From Nitrospinae bacterium RIFCSPLOWO2_12_FULL_45_22 (GTDB lineage: Bacteria; 2-12-FULL-45-22), in assembly GCA_001803565.1 (NCBI GenBank), contig MHDQ01000026.1, positions 1-15,831 of the forward strand: a stretch of DNA of 15,831 nucleotides, read 5' to 3'. A program made the position numbers and the translations under genes. This document shows, in pieces, positions 6,889 to 14,821 of the stretch. Below the pieces are notes generated by a model. The model did not search any database. It was not told the DNA's origin and saw only the letters and a list, made by a program, of their open reading frames with translations. How positions within the stretch are numbered: the stretch's first letter is position 1; each line of letters opens with the position of its first letter.

Positions 6889-7419
6889 TTGACCAGACTA
6901 AAGCTCGACCTCCATACCCACTGCTTCGAGGCATTGAAGGCCAGACCCAGTAAAGATTCTGTCAAAGAAATCCTGGAAGCTATAAAAGCGAAAGGCCTGG
7001 ATGGGATAGCTATCACTGAGCATGAGAATAAATATTATGGATTTAAAGCCCGAGAAATCCAGCAGGCTTATTTCGGTAATGAGGTGTTACTTATACCGGG
7101 CCAGGAAGTGATAACCCCGGAAGCCTCCTTCATAGAACTTTATCTACCTGACAATTCAACTTTTTATACCTTCCGCTTTATTGCCCATCCCTACTATCAG
7201 TTTTCCGTCAAGGACTATACCGATATTCACGGTATTGAGATAGAGAATGATATGCATAATTACCATATTGATAAGGAACTGGTTGAATCGGTAGCCCAGG
7301 ATCACAATTTACTACTCTTACGCAATAGTGATGCCCACTATTTAGAGGATATAGGCAATTTTTATAATGAACTGGCCTGGGAAGACTTTTTTATCAAGAA
7401 CAATAAATTTATAGCATAG
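6889..7419 (+). CDS. PHP-domain metal-dependent phosphoesterase-like protein
   Basis: The 176-residue protein shows the PHP-domain motif order: DLHTH (7-11, metal ligands H9 and H11), ITEHEN (42-47), PGQEV (70-74, E73), a histidine at IAHPY (H100) and NSDAH (146-150). These are the expected ligands of a di- or trinuclear metal centre. It is shorter than many PHP phosphatases (about 220-280) but appears complete. Translation probably begins at TTG 6889: an in-frame TGA lies just upstream (6880-6882), no ATG or GTG precedes the conserved motif, and GGAAGAGG at 6871-6878 is suitably placed. It starts 19 bases after the oxidoreductase and is probably co-transcribed with it. Possible roles are phosphoesterase or nucleotide/phosphoprotein hydrolysis; the substrate is unknown. 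Confidence 0.8.
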
Positions 7420-7432
7420 GAATTTTTGTTTT

Positions 7433-7611
7433 GGACACAGATGAACCCAGAAAATTCTAAACCCTAATATCTAAATCCTAAACAAATTCAAAACTCAAAT
7501 GAGCTAAATTCAAAAAACAGTTTTGAACATTTGGACTTTGAATTTGGATATTGTTTAGAATTTAGGGTTTAATTTATTACTATCCGCATTTGTCTGTGAG
7601 AATCTGTGTCC
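7433..7611. repeat. MITE-like palindromic element bounded by GGACACAGAT / ATCTGTGTCC
   Basis: The 179-bp non-coding element has perfect 10-bp inverted ends (7433-7442 and 7602-7611). Its interior is itself an imperfect palindrome: AAACCCTAA and AATTCAAA on the left recur inverted on the right as TTTGAATT and TTAGGGTTT. No ORF or target-site duplication is evident. It fills the gap between the PHP gene and the racemase-like gene. Confidence 0.7.
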
Positions 7612-7642
7612 TAATAAATCTTAACCATAAGGGAGGTGGACT

Positions 7643-8818
7643 ATGCTGGCATTAGAAGGGCTTGTGGTGCTGGACTTAGCGAGGCGTTACCCGGGGGCCT
7701 ATTCGGCTATGTTTTTTGCTGATTTTGGTGCGGAGGTGATCAAAGTTGATCCGCCCGTGGGAGGTTTACCTATTCAACCAGAAAATGTTAGTGAGGAAAA
7801 ATTTGCTGCCTATTATGCCTCGGATCGGAACAAAAAAAGCATTATCCTTAACCTTAAAAGTGATGAAGGTCGAGAGGCATTTCACCGATTAGTAAAAAAG
7901 GCCGATGTGCTGATAGAGGGCTTCAGCCCCGGGGTAATGAAGCGGCTGAAGACTGATTATGACACGCTTAAAACTATTAATCCCCGGCTCATATATTGTT
8001 CCCTGACCGGATATGGTCATGATGGACCGTATGCCCATATGCCCGGGCATGATATGAATTATTCTGCTATCGGAGGGGCCTTGAGCCTCGTTGGTGAGCG
8101 GGGTGGCCGTCCCTATCTGGTGAGTAATCTACTGGCAGATATGGCTGGTGCTGGCTTGCATAGCGTCATTGGTATTCTGATCGCCCTAATGGCCCGGGAA
8201 AGAACTGGCAGAGGGCAATTTGTAGACATATCATATGTTGATGGTGTGATCTCGCTGCTCGCTATGGATGCCTCTTTCTATCTGGCCACAGGTAAAGTAC
8301 CCCGGCGGGGTGAGACCTTTACGACCGGTGGAGTACCCTGGGGAAATATCTACCGCTGCAAAGACGGAGAATATATTACCTTAGGTTGTGCGGAACCGCA
8401 TTTCTGGGTAAATCTCTGCCGGGCATTAGGCCGGGAAGACCTCATACCCTACCATACTCCACCCGAAGAAAAGCGAGAGGAAGTGATTTCCGCCCTAGCA
8501 GAGATATTTCTTACCCGCACCAGAAAAGAGTGGTGCGAGTTCTTTAAAGACAAAGATACCTGCTTTGGCCCGGTCTATTATCTGAATGAGACCTTTTCTG
8601 ATCCCCAGGTACTGCACCGGCAGATGGTAGTTGAATTAGAACACCCTAACGTAGGCAAAGTAAAACAAATTGGTATCCCCATAAAACTGTCTGAGACACC
8701 AGGCCAGATAAGGAGTTTAGGGGTTCCAACCGGTACTCATACGGGTGAGATTCTAACCAGTCTGGGATATACGAAGGAAGAGATCCAAAAATTGCGCCAG
8801 ACAAAAGTTATTGGCTGA
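7643..8818 (+). CDS. CoA-transferase family III (CaiB/BaiF) protein, alpha-methylacyl-CoA racemase-like
   Basis: The 391-residue protein belongs to the CaiB/BaiF family III fold: N-terminal GLVVLDLARRYPG..., the signature DRNKKSIILNLKSDEGR (61-77), and RTGRGQFVDIS (187-197). Family III transferases use a single catalytic Asp. Here H136-D137 in PGHDMNY, D166 in LLADMAGAG and E251 in CAEPHFW instead reproduce the His/Asp/Glu set of alpha-methylacyl-CoA racemases. Their spacing (30 and 85 residues) equals what I recall for the mycobacterial enzyme (H126, D156, E241). That favours racemisation of a 2-methylacyl-CoA over CoA transfer, though activity needs testing. The start ATG has AGGGAGG 5-7 bases ahead. 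It stands alone between repeat elements. Cytoplasmic; the substrate is unknown. Confidence 0.85.
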   Translation: MLALEGLVVLDLARRYPGAYSAMFFADFGAEVIKVDPPVGGLPIQPENVSEEKFAAYYASDRNKKSIILNLKSDEGREAFHRLVKKADVLIEGFSPGVMKRLKTDYDTLKTINPRLIYCSLTGYGHDGPYAHMPGHDMNYSAIGGALSLVGERGGRPYLVSNLLADMAGAGLHSVIGILIALMARERTGRGQFVDISYVDGVISLLAMDASFYLATGKVPRRGETFTTGGVPWGNIYRCKDGEYITLGCAEPHFWVNLCRALGREDLIPYHTPPEEKREEVISALAEIFLTRTRKEWCEFFKDKDTCFGPVYYLNETFSDPQVLHRQMVVELEHPNVGKVKQIGIPIKLSETPGQIRSLGVPTGTHTGEILTSLGYTKEEIQKLRQTKVIG

Positions 8819-8838
8819 TAAAATTTAAATTATATTTG

Positions 8839-8942
8839 GGACACAGATTTCCACAGATACACACAGATAACAGTAAGGAGTGAGCAGTTACTGCTTAGTG
8901 CTCACTTATTTTTATCCTGTTAATCTGCGTTCATCTGTGTCC
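8839..8942. repeat. 104-bp element bounded by GGACACAGAT / ATCTGTGTCC
   Basis: Perfect 10-bp inverted ends (8839-8848 and 8933-8942) enclose a hairpin, GTGAGCA (8880-8886) with TGCTCAC (8899-8905). The right half, continuing to 8963, is 40/42 identical to the reverse complement of 914-955. The hairpin may also end transcription of the racemase-like gene, though no clean T-run follows. Confidence 0.75.
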
Positions 8943-8978
8943 AAAAGGAAATTCCCAGACAATTAAGTTAATTTTGTT

Positions 8979-9056
8979 ACCACAAAAACACAAAGGGCAC
9001 TAAGAATTTCAGTAATAATCCTTACTTCCCTTAGTGCTTTCTGTGACTTTGCGGTT
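8979..9056. repeat. Imperfect inverted repeat of the CACAAAG...ACTAAG type
   Basis: The left arm 8979-9004 (ACCACAAA...GCACTAAG) pairs imperfectly with the right arm 9030-9056 (CTTAGTGC...GCGGT), about 25 bases apart. It is non-coding. Its RNA would form a long imperfect hairpin. Confidence 0.65.
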
Positions 9057-9129
9057 CATACAACTGGAAAATAGGGAATGGTCATTTACTATTCACCATT
9101 TATCATTTCCGGCAGAACTTCTTAGACGG

Positions 9130-9213
9130 GATTAACAGGATTTCCAAATTTTTCGAATGGTAAGCGTTGAGCATGGTATTTACCGCGGTTATTTGGAATT
9201 TATCCTGTAAATC
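9130..9213. repeat. Imperfect inverted repeat before the SDR gene
   Basis: GATTAACAGGATTTCCAAAT (9130-9149) recurs inverted, with small insertions, at 9191-9213 (ATTTGGAA...TCCTGTAAATC). The two arms are about 41 bases apart. With the two preceding elements this accounts for most of the 441-base gap between 8818 and 9260. I see no gene there. Confidence 0.6.
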
Positions 9214-9259
9214 TTGTGAGATGCTGTAATTGATAACCGTTTAGAGAGGAGGAGAGGTT

Positions 9260-10057
9260 ATGGGATTGTTAGATGGGAAAGTTGCTGTAATAACCGGTGC
9301 TGGTAGGGGTATTGGAGCGGCTGTGGCTAAGTTATTTGCTAGCCAGGGGGCTAGTGTAGTAGTTTCTGACTTAGATGAAGGGCCCGCCCAGGCTGTAGTA
9401 GAAGAGATAAAGAAGGCCGGTGGTAAAGCTATAGCCTGTTGTGGTAATGTTATGGAAGAGGCTACTAACCAGGCCTTAATCAAGGCCGCAGTAGACAGCT
9501 TTAAGGGACTACATATCCTGGTACCCTGTGCTGGCTTTTGTAATGATTCTGTCATTCAGAAGATGAGCCTGGAGGTTTTCCGGCAGATGGTTGCGATCCA
9601 TATGGAGGCACCCTGGATGCTCTGTAGGGCTGCTTACCCGGTGTTTAAAGAAGCGAGTGCTGATGGGGTAATCCGCAAGGTCATTTTTATCTCCTCTGAG
9701 GCAGGCAGCCGGGGCAATGCGGGCCAGACTAACTATGCCTCAGCTAAGAGTGGGGTTATTGGCCTAATGCGGACCGTGGCAAAAGAATGGCTACGCATCC
9801 GCGTCAATTCCAATTGCATAGCCTTTGGCTTTGTTGATACCCGGCTGACCCAGGCCGATTGTGGTAGTACTATCATGGGCGCCAAGATTGGATTACCAGG
9901 CAACTTGCGCCAGATGGCCGAGCAAGGGGTCACGATGCGAGGTGGTAGGCTCCTTACGCCAGAAGAAGGGGCTGGGAGCATATTCTGTCTGGCCATACCC
10001 CAGGCCGATGGGATCAATGGCCAGTTAGTCGAGGTAGACAGCGGGGTCGGTATATAG
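9260..10057 (+). CDS. SDR-family oxidoreductase with altered active-site residues
   Basis: The 265-residue protein is a classical short-chain dehydrogenase/reductase. It has the Rossmann glycine motif TGAGRGIG (12-19) and an acidic residue after strand 2 (D37, favouring NAD over NADP). It also has catalytic Ser in FISSEAG (S145/S146) and Y159-x3-K163 in NYASAK. Two usually conserved asparagines are changed: the NAG motif reads CAG (90-92), and the tetrad Asn position appears to be H114 (VAIHMEAPW). The loop after strand 6 is also atypical, CIAFGFVDTRLT in place of the usual PG-containing form, and the ending is standard (GINGQLVEVDSGVGI). It has a strong ribosome site, GAGAGGAGGAGAGG. It heads a same-strand run with the adenosyltransferase (28-base gap). 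It probably oxidises or reduces a hydroxyacyl-CoA or similar alcohol; the substrate is not assignable. Confidence 0.85.
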   Translation: MGLLDGKVAVITGAGRGIGAAVAKLFASQGASVVVSDLDEGPAQAVVEEIKKAGGKAIACCGNVMEEATNQALIKAAVDSFKGLHILVPCAGFCNDSVIQKMSLEVFRQMVAIHMEAPWMLCRAAYPVFKEASADGVIRKVIFISSEAGSRGNAGQTNYASAKSGVIGLMRTVAKEWLRIRVNSNCIAFGFVDTRLTQADCGSTIMGAKIGLPGNLRQMAEQGVTMRGGRLLTPEEGAGSIFCLAIPQADGINGQLVEVDSGVGI

Positions 10058-10085
10058 AACTCACCCTAAAAGAAAGCGAGAAAGG

Positions 10086-10607
10086 ATGCAGAAATTTAAT
10101 AAAAAGGGAGATGAGGGGTATACTGACCTTCTCTTTGGCCGCCGGGAGCTTAAATGTCATCCCCGGATAGAGGCTTATGGCGAGATAGATGAGGCCATAT
10201 CGCTTCTGGGGTTAGCGCGGGCCCTGGTTAAAGATGAGTGGTCTAAAGAAATACTCCTTGGAATACAGCATGACTTATTTCTGGTCAGCACTGAGTTAGC
10301 CACTTTCCCGGAGGCCTATCATAGGTTAAAAAAGACGGTCTCTGAAGATATGGCCCAGCGGCTAGAGGAGCTTATAAACCAACTAGAGGCCAGGGTAGAA
10401 TTACCACATAGTTTCATTATTCCAGGCGATTCTGTAGTATCAGCCATACTGGACATGGGCCGGGCTATGGTTCGGCGAATAGAACGGCAGGTAGTGAGAT
10501 TGAGAGAAGAAAGGGCTATCTCTAATGGTGCTATCCTGAGCTACCTGAATCGCCTGGCCGATCTCATCTATACCTTAGCCCGCTACCAGGAAACCCTGGC
10601 CGGGTAA
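10086..10607 (+). CDS. pduO: PduO-type cob(I)yrinic acid a,c-diamide/cobalamin adenosyltransferase
   Basis: The 173-residue protein matches the PduO/MMAB-type ATP:corrinoid adenosyltransferase, which transfers adenosyl from ATP to Co(I) corrinoid to make coenzyme B12. Visible motifs are KKGDEGYTDLLFGRR (6-20; family T-K-x-G-D-x-G-x-T), RIEAYGEIDEAISLLG (27-42), a MVRRIERQVV helix (family R-x-x-E-R) and LSYLNRLADLIYTLAR near the C-terminus. The length suits the single-domain form. The ATG is required by the N-terminal motif, but its ribosome site (GAAAGG) abuts the codon, so expression may depend on translation from the preceding SDR gene. The neighbours suggest support of a B12-dependent mutase, either an acyl-CoA mutase or glutamate mutase downstream of histidine breakdown; this is inference. 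The symbol denotes the family type, not a propanediol operon. Confidence 0.9.
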   Translation: MQKFNKKGDEGYTDLLFGRRELKCHPRIEAYGEIDEAISLLGLARALVKDEWSKEILLGIQHDLFLVSTELATFPEAYHRLKKTVSEDMAQRLEELINQLEARVELPHSFIIPGDSVVSAILDMGRAMVRRIERQVVRLREERAISNGAILSYLNRLADLIYTLARYQETLAG

Positions 10608-10659
10608 ATCTAATAAAGATGACAGGTCTGGTCAACGGTTACAGAGAGATAATATTGTA

Positions 10660-11685
10660 ATGCTTGGTCATAGACATTGCAGCTCTAATATTCAACCCCA
10701 TGACCAGAACTACCAGCTTAGCCGGCATAGCCATATCACTGGGGTCACAGACCCGGTCATTTTTACCACCCAGCAAGGTATTCAGGCGATCAAGTGGTCC
10801 TTTATTGGCTTACTGGGCACCGCCTTTCTTCAGATCATTGTTGTTTGGCTCTCAGGAAGTGTGGCCCTTCTGGCTGATACGATCCACAACTTCAGCGATG
10901 CCGCTACCGCCATCCCGCTATGGATAGCTTTCAGGCTTACCTGTATAAAACCCACCAGGCGGTTTACTTACGGCTATGGCCGGGTAGAAGACTTAGCAGG
11001 GGTGGCCATCGTATTTATCATATTGCTCAGCGCCGTTATCGCTGGCTATCAGTCGGTTGCCCGACTTTACCACCCCCAGGCAGTCGGCTATCTTGGCGCT
11101 GTGATCGCAGCATCACTGGTGGGCTTCCTGGGTAATGAGGCGGTGGCCATGTTTCGCATAAGAGTAGGCAAAGATATCGGTAGCGCCGCTTTGGTGGCAG
11201 ATGGCTATCATGCCCGGGTAGATGGTTTAACCAGTTTATCAGTATTGTTTGGAGCAGTAGGAGTGGGGCTGGGCTTCCCACTGGCAGACCCTATTGTCGG
11301 TCTCTTTATTACTGCGGTAATCCTGCGCATTGTCTGGGGATCTGCCAAGGCCGTTTTTATCCGCTTGCTGGAGGGAGTAGACCCAGGTATGATAGATGAA
11401 ATTAAGCATGCAGCCAATCACGTACCCGGGGTGAAGGAAATCACAGAAGTGCGGGTGAGATGGTTGGGTCATCGGCTCCATGCGGAAGTAAATATAGCCG
11501 TTAATCCGGAACTAACCATTACCCAGGGGCATGGAATTGCCCTGGAGGTACGCCACCAGCTCTTGCATCATTTGAAATATCTTTCCCAGGCCACGGTGCA
11601 TATTGACCCATTGGACGCATCAGGTGAGGCATATCATAGCATCTCCGGACATCGGCACGACGATCTGCCTGTTCATAAGCATTAA
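10660..11685 (+). CDS. Cation diffusion facilitator (CDF), probable zinc exporter
   Basis: The 341-residue membrane protein is a CDF antiporter moving divalent metal out of the cytoplasm against protons. Several hydrophobic segments lie between about 44 and 230, and a cytoplasmic ZT-dimer domain follows (about 240-320). The transport site is H76-x3-D80 in TM2 (IHNFSD) and H174-x3-D178 in TM5 (YHARVD). H-x3-D in both helices is typical of zinc-selective CDFs rather than D-x3-D types. Both termini are histidine-rich (N-terminal GHRH and HSH; C-terminal GHRHDD...HKH), as in metal-binding tails. The ATG follows a weak AGAGAGAT site. It sits 52 bases after the adenosyltransferase and 20 before hutU, so it is probably part of the same transcript. 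The link to histidine breakdown may be metal release or zinc control for HutI; that is inference. Confidence 0.9.
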   Translation: MLGHRHCSSNIQPHDQNYQLSRHSHITGVTDPVIFTTQQGIQAIKWSFIGLLGTAFLQIIVVWLSGSVALLADTIHNFSDAATAIPLWIAFRLTCIKPTRRFTYGYGRVEDLAGVAIVFIILLSAVIAGYQSVARLYHPQAVGYLGAVIAASLVGFLGNEAVAMFRIRVGKDIGSAALVADGYHARVDGLTSLSVLFGAVGVGLGFPLADPIVGLFITAVILRIVWGSAKAVFIRLLEGVDPGMIDEIKHAANHVPGVKEITEVRVRWLGHRLHAEVNIAVNPELTITQGHGIALEVRHQLLHHLKYLSQATVHIDPLDASGEAYHSISGHRHDDLPVHKH

Positions 11686-11705
11686 GGGGAGGGAGTTGAG
11701 GTAAG

Positions 11706-13382
11706 ATGGAAAAGGCTTTAGCCGCGGTATTAACTAGAGAGATAAGGGCCCCGCGAGGAAAACACCTGGGCTGCAAAGGCTGGACCCAGGAAGCGGCTAT
11801 GCGTATGCTGATGAATAACCTGGACCCTGAGGTAGCAGAAAAGCCCCAGGAGCTTATTGTCTATGGTGGCTCAGGTAAGGCGGCCCGCAACTGGGAGGCA
11901 TATGAACAGATCGTCAAGTCCCTGCAAGCCCTGGAGAATAATGAGACCCTGTTGATTCAATCCGGTAAGGCCGTAGGTATCCTGAAGACCCATGGCCGGG
12001 CCCCCAGGGTAATAATAGCCAACTCCCTACTGGTGCCTAAATGGGCTACCCGGGACTATTTCCAGGAACTAGAAGCCCGCGGTCTCACCATGTTTGGTCA
12101 GATGACCGCTGGTAGCTGGATATATATCGGAACCCAGGGGATACTGCAGGGTACTTATGAGACCCTACGGGCCGCTGCAGAGCGGCATTTCGGTGGCAAC
12201 TTAAAAGGCAAGCTGGTGGTCACGGCTGGCTTAGGTGGTATGGGTGGTGCGCAGCCGCTGGCTATCACCTTCAACCAGGGTGTTTGCCTGGCCGCAGAAG
12301 TAGATCGAGAACGGATCATGCGGCGGCTACAGACCGGCTATTGTGATACCATGGCAGAAGACCTGCCCCGGGCAGTCAGTCTGGCCCGGCAATATACTGC
12401 TGAGAAAGAGGCCCATTCTATTGCCTACCTGGGCAATGCCGTAGACTTATTAGAATACCTGGTTAAAATGGATATTACTCCGGACTTGCTGACCGACCAG
12501 ACCGCTGCCCATGACCCGCTTAATGGCTATGTGCCGCATGGTATCCCATTTAATCAGGCTATAGCCTTACGCCGTAGCCATCCTAACCAATATATGCAGC
12601 GAGCCATGTCTTCTATAGCCGCCCATATGCGGGCCATGCTGGAACTGCAAAGGCGGGGTGCCGTTACCTTCGAGTACGGCAACAATCTCCGGGGTATGGC
12701 CTTAGAAGCCGGTGTTACTGAGGCATTTCTGGTACCCGGTTTTGTCCATGCCTATATCCGGCCCCTCTTCTGTCAGGGTAAAGGGCCTTTCCGCTGGGTT
12801 GCCCTGAGTGGCGACCCCCAGGATATCCATCGTACTGATAAAGCGGTAATGGAAACCTTCCCGGATAATAAAGGATTATCTGGTTGGCTGACCCTGGCCA
12901 GTAAAAAGGTTAAGTTCCAGGGTCTTCCCGCCCGGATATGCTGGCTGGGCTATGGCGAACGGGATAAGATCGGGCTCTTGTTTAATCAGATGGTAACTAA
13001 AGGCCAGTTGAAAGGCCCTATTGTCATTGGTCGGGACCATCTGGACTGTGGCTCCGTAGCATCTCCCAACCGTGAGACCGAGAAGATGCTGGATGGTAGT
13101 GATGCTATTGCCGATTGGCCTATCCTTAATGCGTTGATCAATGCGGTGAATGGGGCCAGTTGGGTATCAGTACACCATGGTGGTGGAGTAGGGATAGGCT
13201 ATTCTATCCATGCGGGTATGGTAGTAGTGGCGGATGGGAGCCGCGAAGCAGCCTGGCGCTTGAAGCGGGTATTGGTCTCTGACCCCGCCTCAGGCATCAT
13301 CCGCCATGCCGATGCCGGCTACCCCGAGGCTATAGCCACCGCCCAGCGCAAAAAGATAAAGCTCCCGGGCATCAACCTATAA
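11706..13382 (+). CDS. hutU: Urocanate hydratase
   Basis: The 558-residue protein matches urocanase in full length. It hydrates urocanate to 4-imidazolone-5-propionate with a tightly bound NAD, the second step of histidine degradation. It shows the N-terminal [20 protein letters not shown] block, the NAD-binding [10 protein letters not shown] region (175-184), and the family signature [10 protein letters not shown] (404-413) containing the essential cysteine (C412). Later come [17 protein letters not shown] and the glycine-rich [16 protein letters not shown]. No key residue is missing. The ATG has GAGG about five bases ahead. It follows the CDF gene closely and precedes hutI by 179 bases of repeat-containing DNA. 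Cytoplasmic dimer in known members. Confidence 0.97.
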   Translation: MEKALAAVLTREIRAPRGKHLGCKGWTQEAAMRMLMNNLDPEVAEKPQELIVYGGSGKAARNWEAYEQIVKSLQALENNETLLIQSGKAVGILKTHGRAPRVIIANSLLVPKWATRDYFQELEARGLTMFGQMTAGSWIYIGTQGILQGTYETLRAAAERHFGGNLKGKLVVTAGLGGMGGAQPLAITFNQGVCLAAEVDRERIMRRLQTGYCDTMAEDLPRAVSLARQYTAEKEAHSIAYLGNAVDLLEYLVKMDITPDLLTDQTAAHDPLNGYVPHGIPFNQAIALRRSHPNQYMQRAMSSIAAHMRAMLELQRRGAVTFEYGNNLRGMALEAGVTEAFLVPGFVHAYIRPLFCQGKGPFRWVALSGDPQDIHRTDKAVMETFPDNKGLSGWLTLASKKVKFQGLPARICWLGYGERDKIGLLFNQMVTKGQLKGPIVIGRDHLDCGSVASPNRETEKMLDGSDAIADWPILNALINAVNGASWVSVHHGGGVGIGYSIHAGMVVVADGSREAAWRLKRVLVSDPASGIIRHADAGYPEAIATAQRKKIKLPGINL

Positions 13383-13561
13383 TTGCAGTAGCACAATATC
13401 CTGCTTAAATGCGGAGGCGCAGGGAACACCAGATTGGGTTATTGGGTTATTGGGTTATTGGGTTATTGGGTTATTCAATACAGGAATGACCTAATCACCC
13501 AATAACGACCACGCCTCTGCGGTTCAATGGTCATTTTTCATAACTTATTGCGTACAGACCT
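13383..13561 (+). repeat. hutU-hutI gap with five tandem TTGGGTTA units
   Basis: Five perfect 8-bp units TTGGGTTA run from 13434 to 13473. ACCCAATAAC at 13497-13506 is complementary to the array and could form a hairpin with it. Outside lie GCGGAGGCG (13411-13419) and CGCCTCTGC (13512-13520), an imperfect inverted pair. No gene fits. The array may vary in copy number between strains. Confidence 0.8.
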
Positions 13562-14821
13562 ATGCCTCAACCGGTTGAGTTGATTATAAAGAATGCTGAC
13601 CAACTCCTTACCCTGGCTACGGCTACACCTGACAATCCCCTGGGGATAATAACTCAAGGTTCAGTTGCTATTGGCCGGGATCAGGTGGTATGGGTAGGAG
13701 CAGAAGCAAACCTGGCAAAAGAGGTGCTGGTTACTGAATCTACCAGGGTATTGGATGCCCAGGGTAAAGTAGTTATCCCCGGGCTGATAGATGCCCATAC
13801 CCATCTGATCTTTGCTGGCAGTAGGGCAGACGAGTTCGACCTGAGGAATATTGGCATCAGTTATCAAGAGATTATGGGGCGTGGTGGTGGAATCCTGGCT
13901 ACCGTAGCCGCTACTCGAAAAGCCAGCAAAGAAGAGCTGTATAGGCTGGGCGTGAGGCGCTTGAACCGGGCCTTGAGGTGGGGTACTACTACCTTAGAAG
14001 TTAAGAGCGGCTATGGCTTGAGTCTGGAGCACGAGCTAAAGATGCTAGACGTAATAAAGGAATTAAGCGCCCATCATCCAGTAGATCTCATACCTACCTT
14101 TTTGGGCGCCCACGCCATCCCGGAAGAATACAAAGGCCAACGAGAAAAATATATCCAGCTTATCTGCCAGGAGATGATACCCAGCATAGCCGAGAGGAAG
14201 CTGGCAATATTCTGTGATGTATTTTGTGAAAAAGGCGCCTTTACTTATGACGAAACGGAACAGATTTTACGGACTGGCATAAAATATGGTCTAAAGGCTA
14301 AAGTCCATGCTGATGAATTCTCTAATAGTGGCGGCGCCATCCTGGCAGCAGACTTAGGGGCCGTTTCCGCCGATCACTTACTCTCTGCCCCGGCGGAGGC
14401 ATTAGCTGCCATGCGGCTCCGGGGGGTCGCAGCGGTATTATTGCCCGGTACTTCTTTTGTCCTGGGACTGAAGCGTTATGGGCCAGCCCGCAGCATATTA
14501 GCCCAGGGATTAACCCTGGCCTTAGCTACTGATTTCAATCCCGGCTCCTGCTTCACGCAGTCCCTCCCACTCATTATGTCCATTGCCTGCACCCAGATGC
14601 ATATGACGGTAGCAGAGGCAGTCCTGGCCTGTACTAGCGGGTCGGCTAAGGCTTTAGCGCTACCGGATAAATATGGTAAATTGGCGCCTGGAAGTCCGGC
14701 AGACCTCCTGATCCTGGATATCACTGATTATCGCTTCCTGGCCTATCAAATGGGAGAAAACCCGGTAGAGACAGTGATCAAAGAAGGCCGAATAGTTATA
14801 GAAAACAGACATTTAGTATGA
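13562..14821 (+). CDS. hutI: Imidazolonepropionase
   Basis: The 419-residue amidohydrolase-superfamily enzyme opens 4-imidazolone-5-propionate to N-formimidoyl-L-glutamate, the third step of histidine breakdown. Metal-binding residues expected for the family are present: H79 and H81 (DAHTH), H249 (VHADEF), H272 (ADHLL) and D324 (ATDFNPGSC). The FAGSRADEFDLRNIG stretch after the HxH and a GGGILATV segment are typical. The length is normal. The proposed ATG has no good Shine-Dalgarno sequence, although the N-terminus (VELIIKNADQLLTLA) aligns with family starts. It overlaps hutG by ATGA, implying translational coupling. Likely binds zinc or iron; cytoplasmic. Confidence 0.96.
   Translation: MPQPVELIIKNADQLLTLATATPDNPLGIITQGSVAIGRDQVVWVGAEANLAKEVLVTESTRVLDAQGKVVIPGLIDAHTHLIFAGSRADEFDLRNIGISYQEIMGRGGGILATVAATRKASKEELYRLGVRRLNRALRWGTTTLEVKSGYGLSLEHELKMLDVIKELSAHHPVDLIPTFLGAHAIPEEYKGQREKYIQLICQEMIPSIAERKLAIFCDVFCEKGAFTYDETEQILRTGIKYGLKAKVHADEFSNSGGAILAADLGAVSADHLLSAPAEALAAMRLRGVAAVLLPGTSFVLGLKRYGPARSILAQGLTLALATDFNPGSCFTQSLPLIMSIACTQMHMTVAEAVLACTSGSAKALALPDKYGKLAPGSPADLLILDITDYRFLAYQMGENPVETVIKEGRIVIENRHLV

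Noticed and set aside
9241-10017. Minus-strand ORFs across the SDR gene
   Set aside because: They are antisense to a well-conserved SDR coding sequence, and their composition reflects codon mirror effects.
10664-11481. Overlapping ORFs on both strands across the CDF gene
   Set aside because: They lie in other frames of a clearly conserved transporter and have no ribosome sites or recognisable domains.
13434-13473. CRISPR-like array
   Set aside because: The units are 8-bp direct tandem repeats without spacers, and no cas genes are present.
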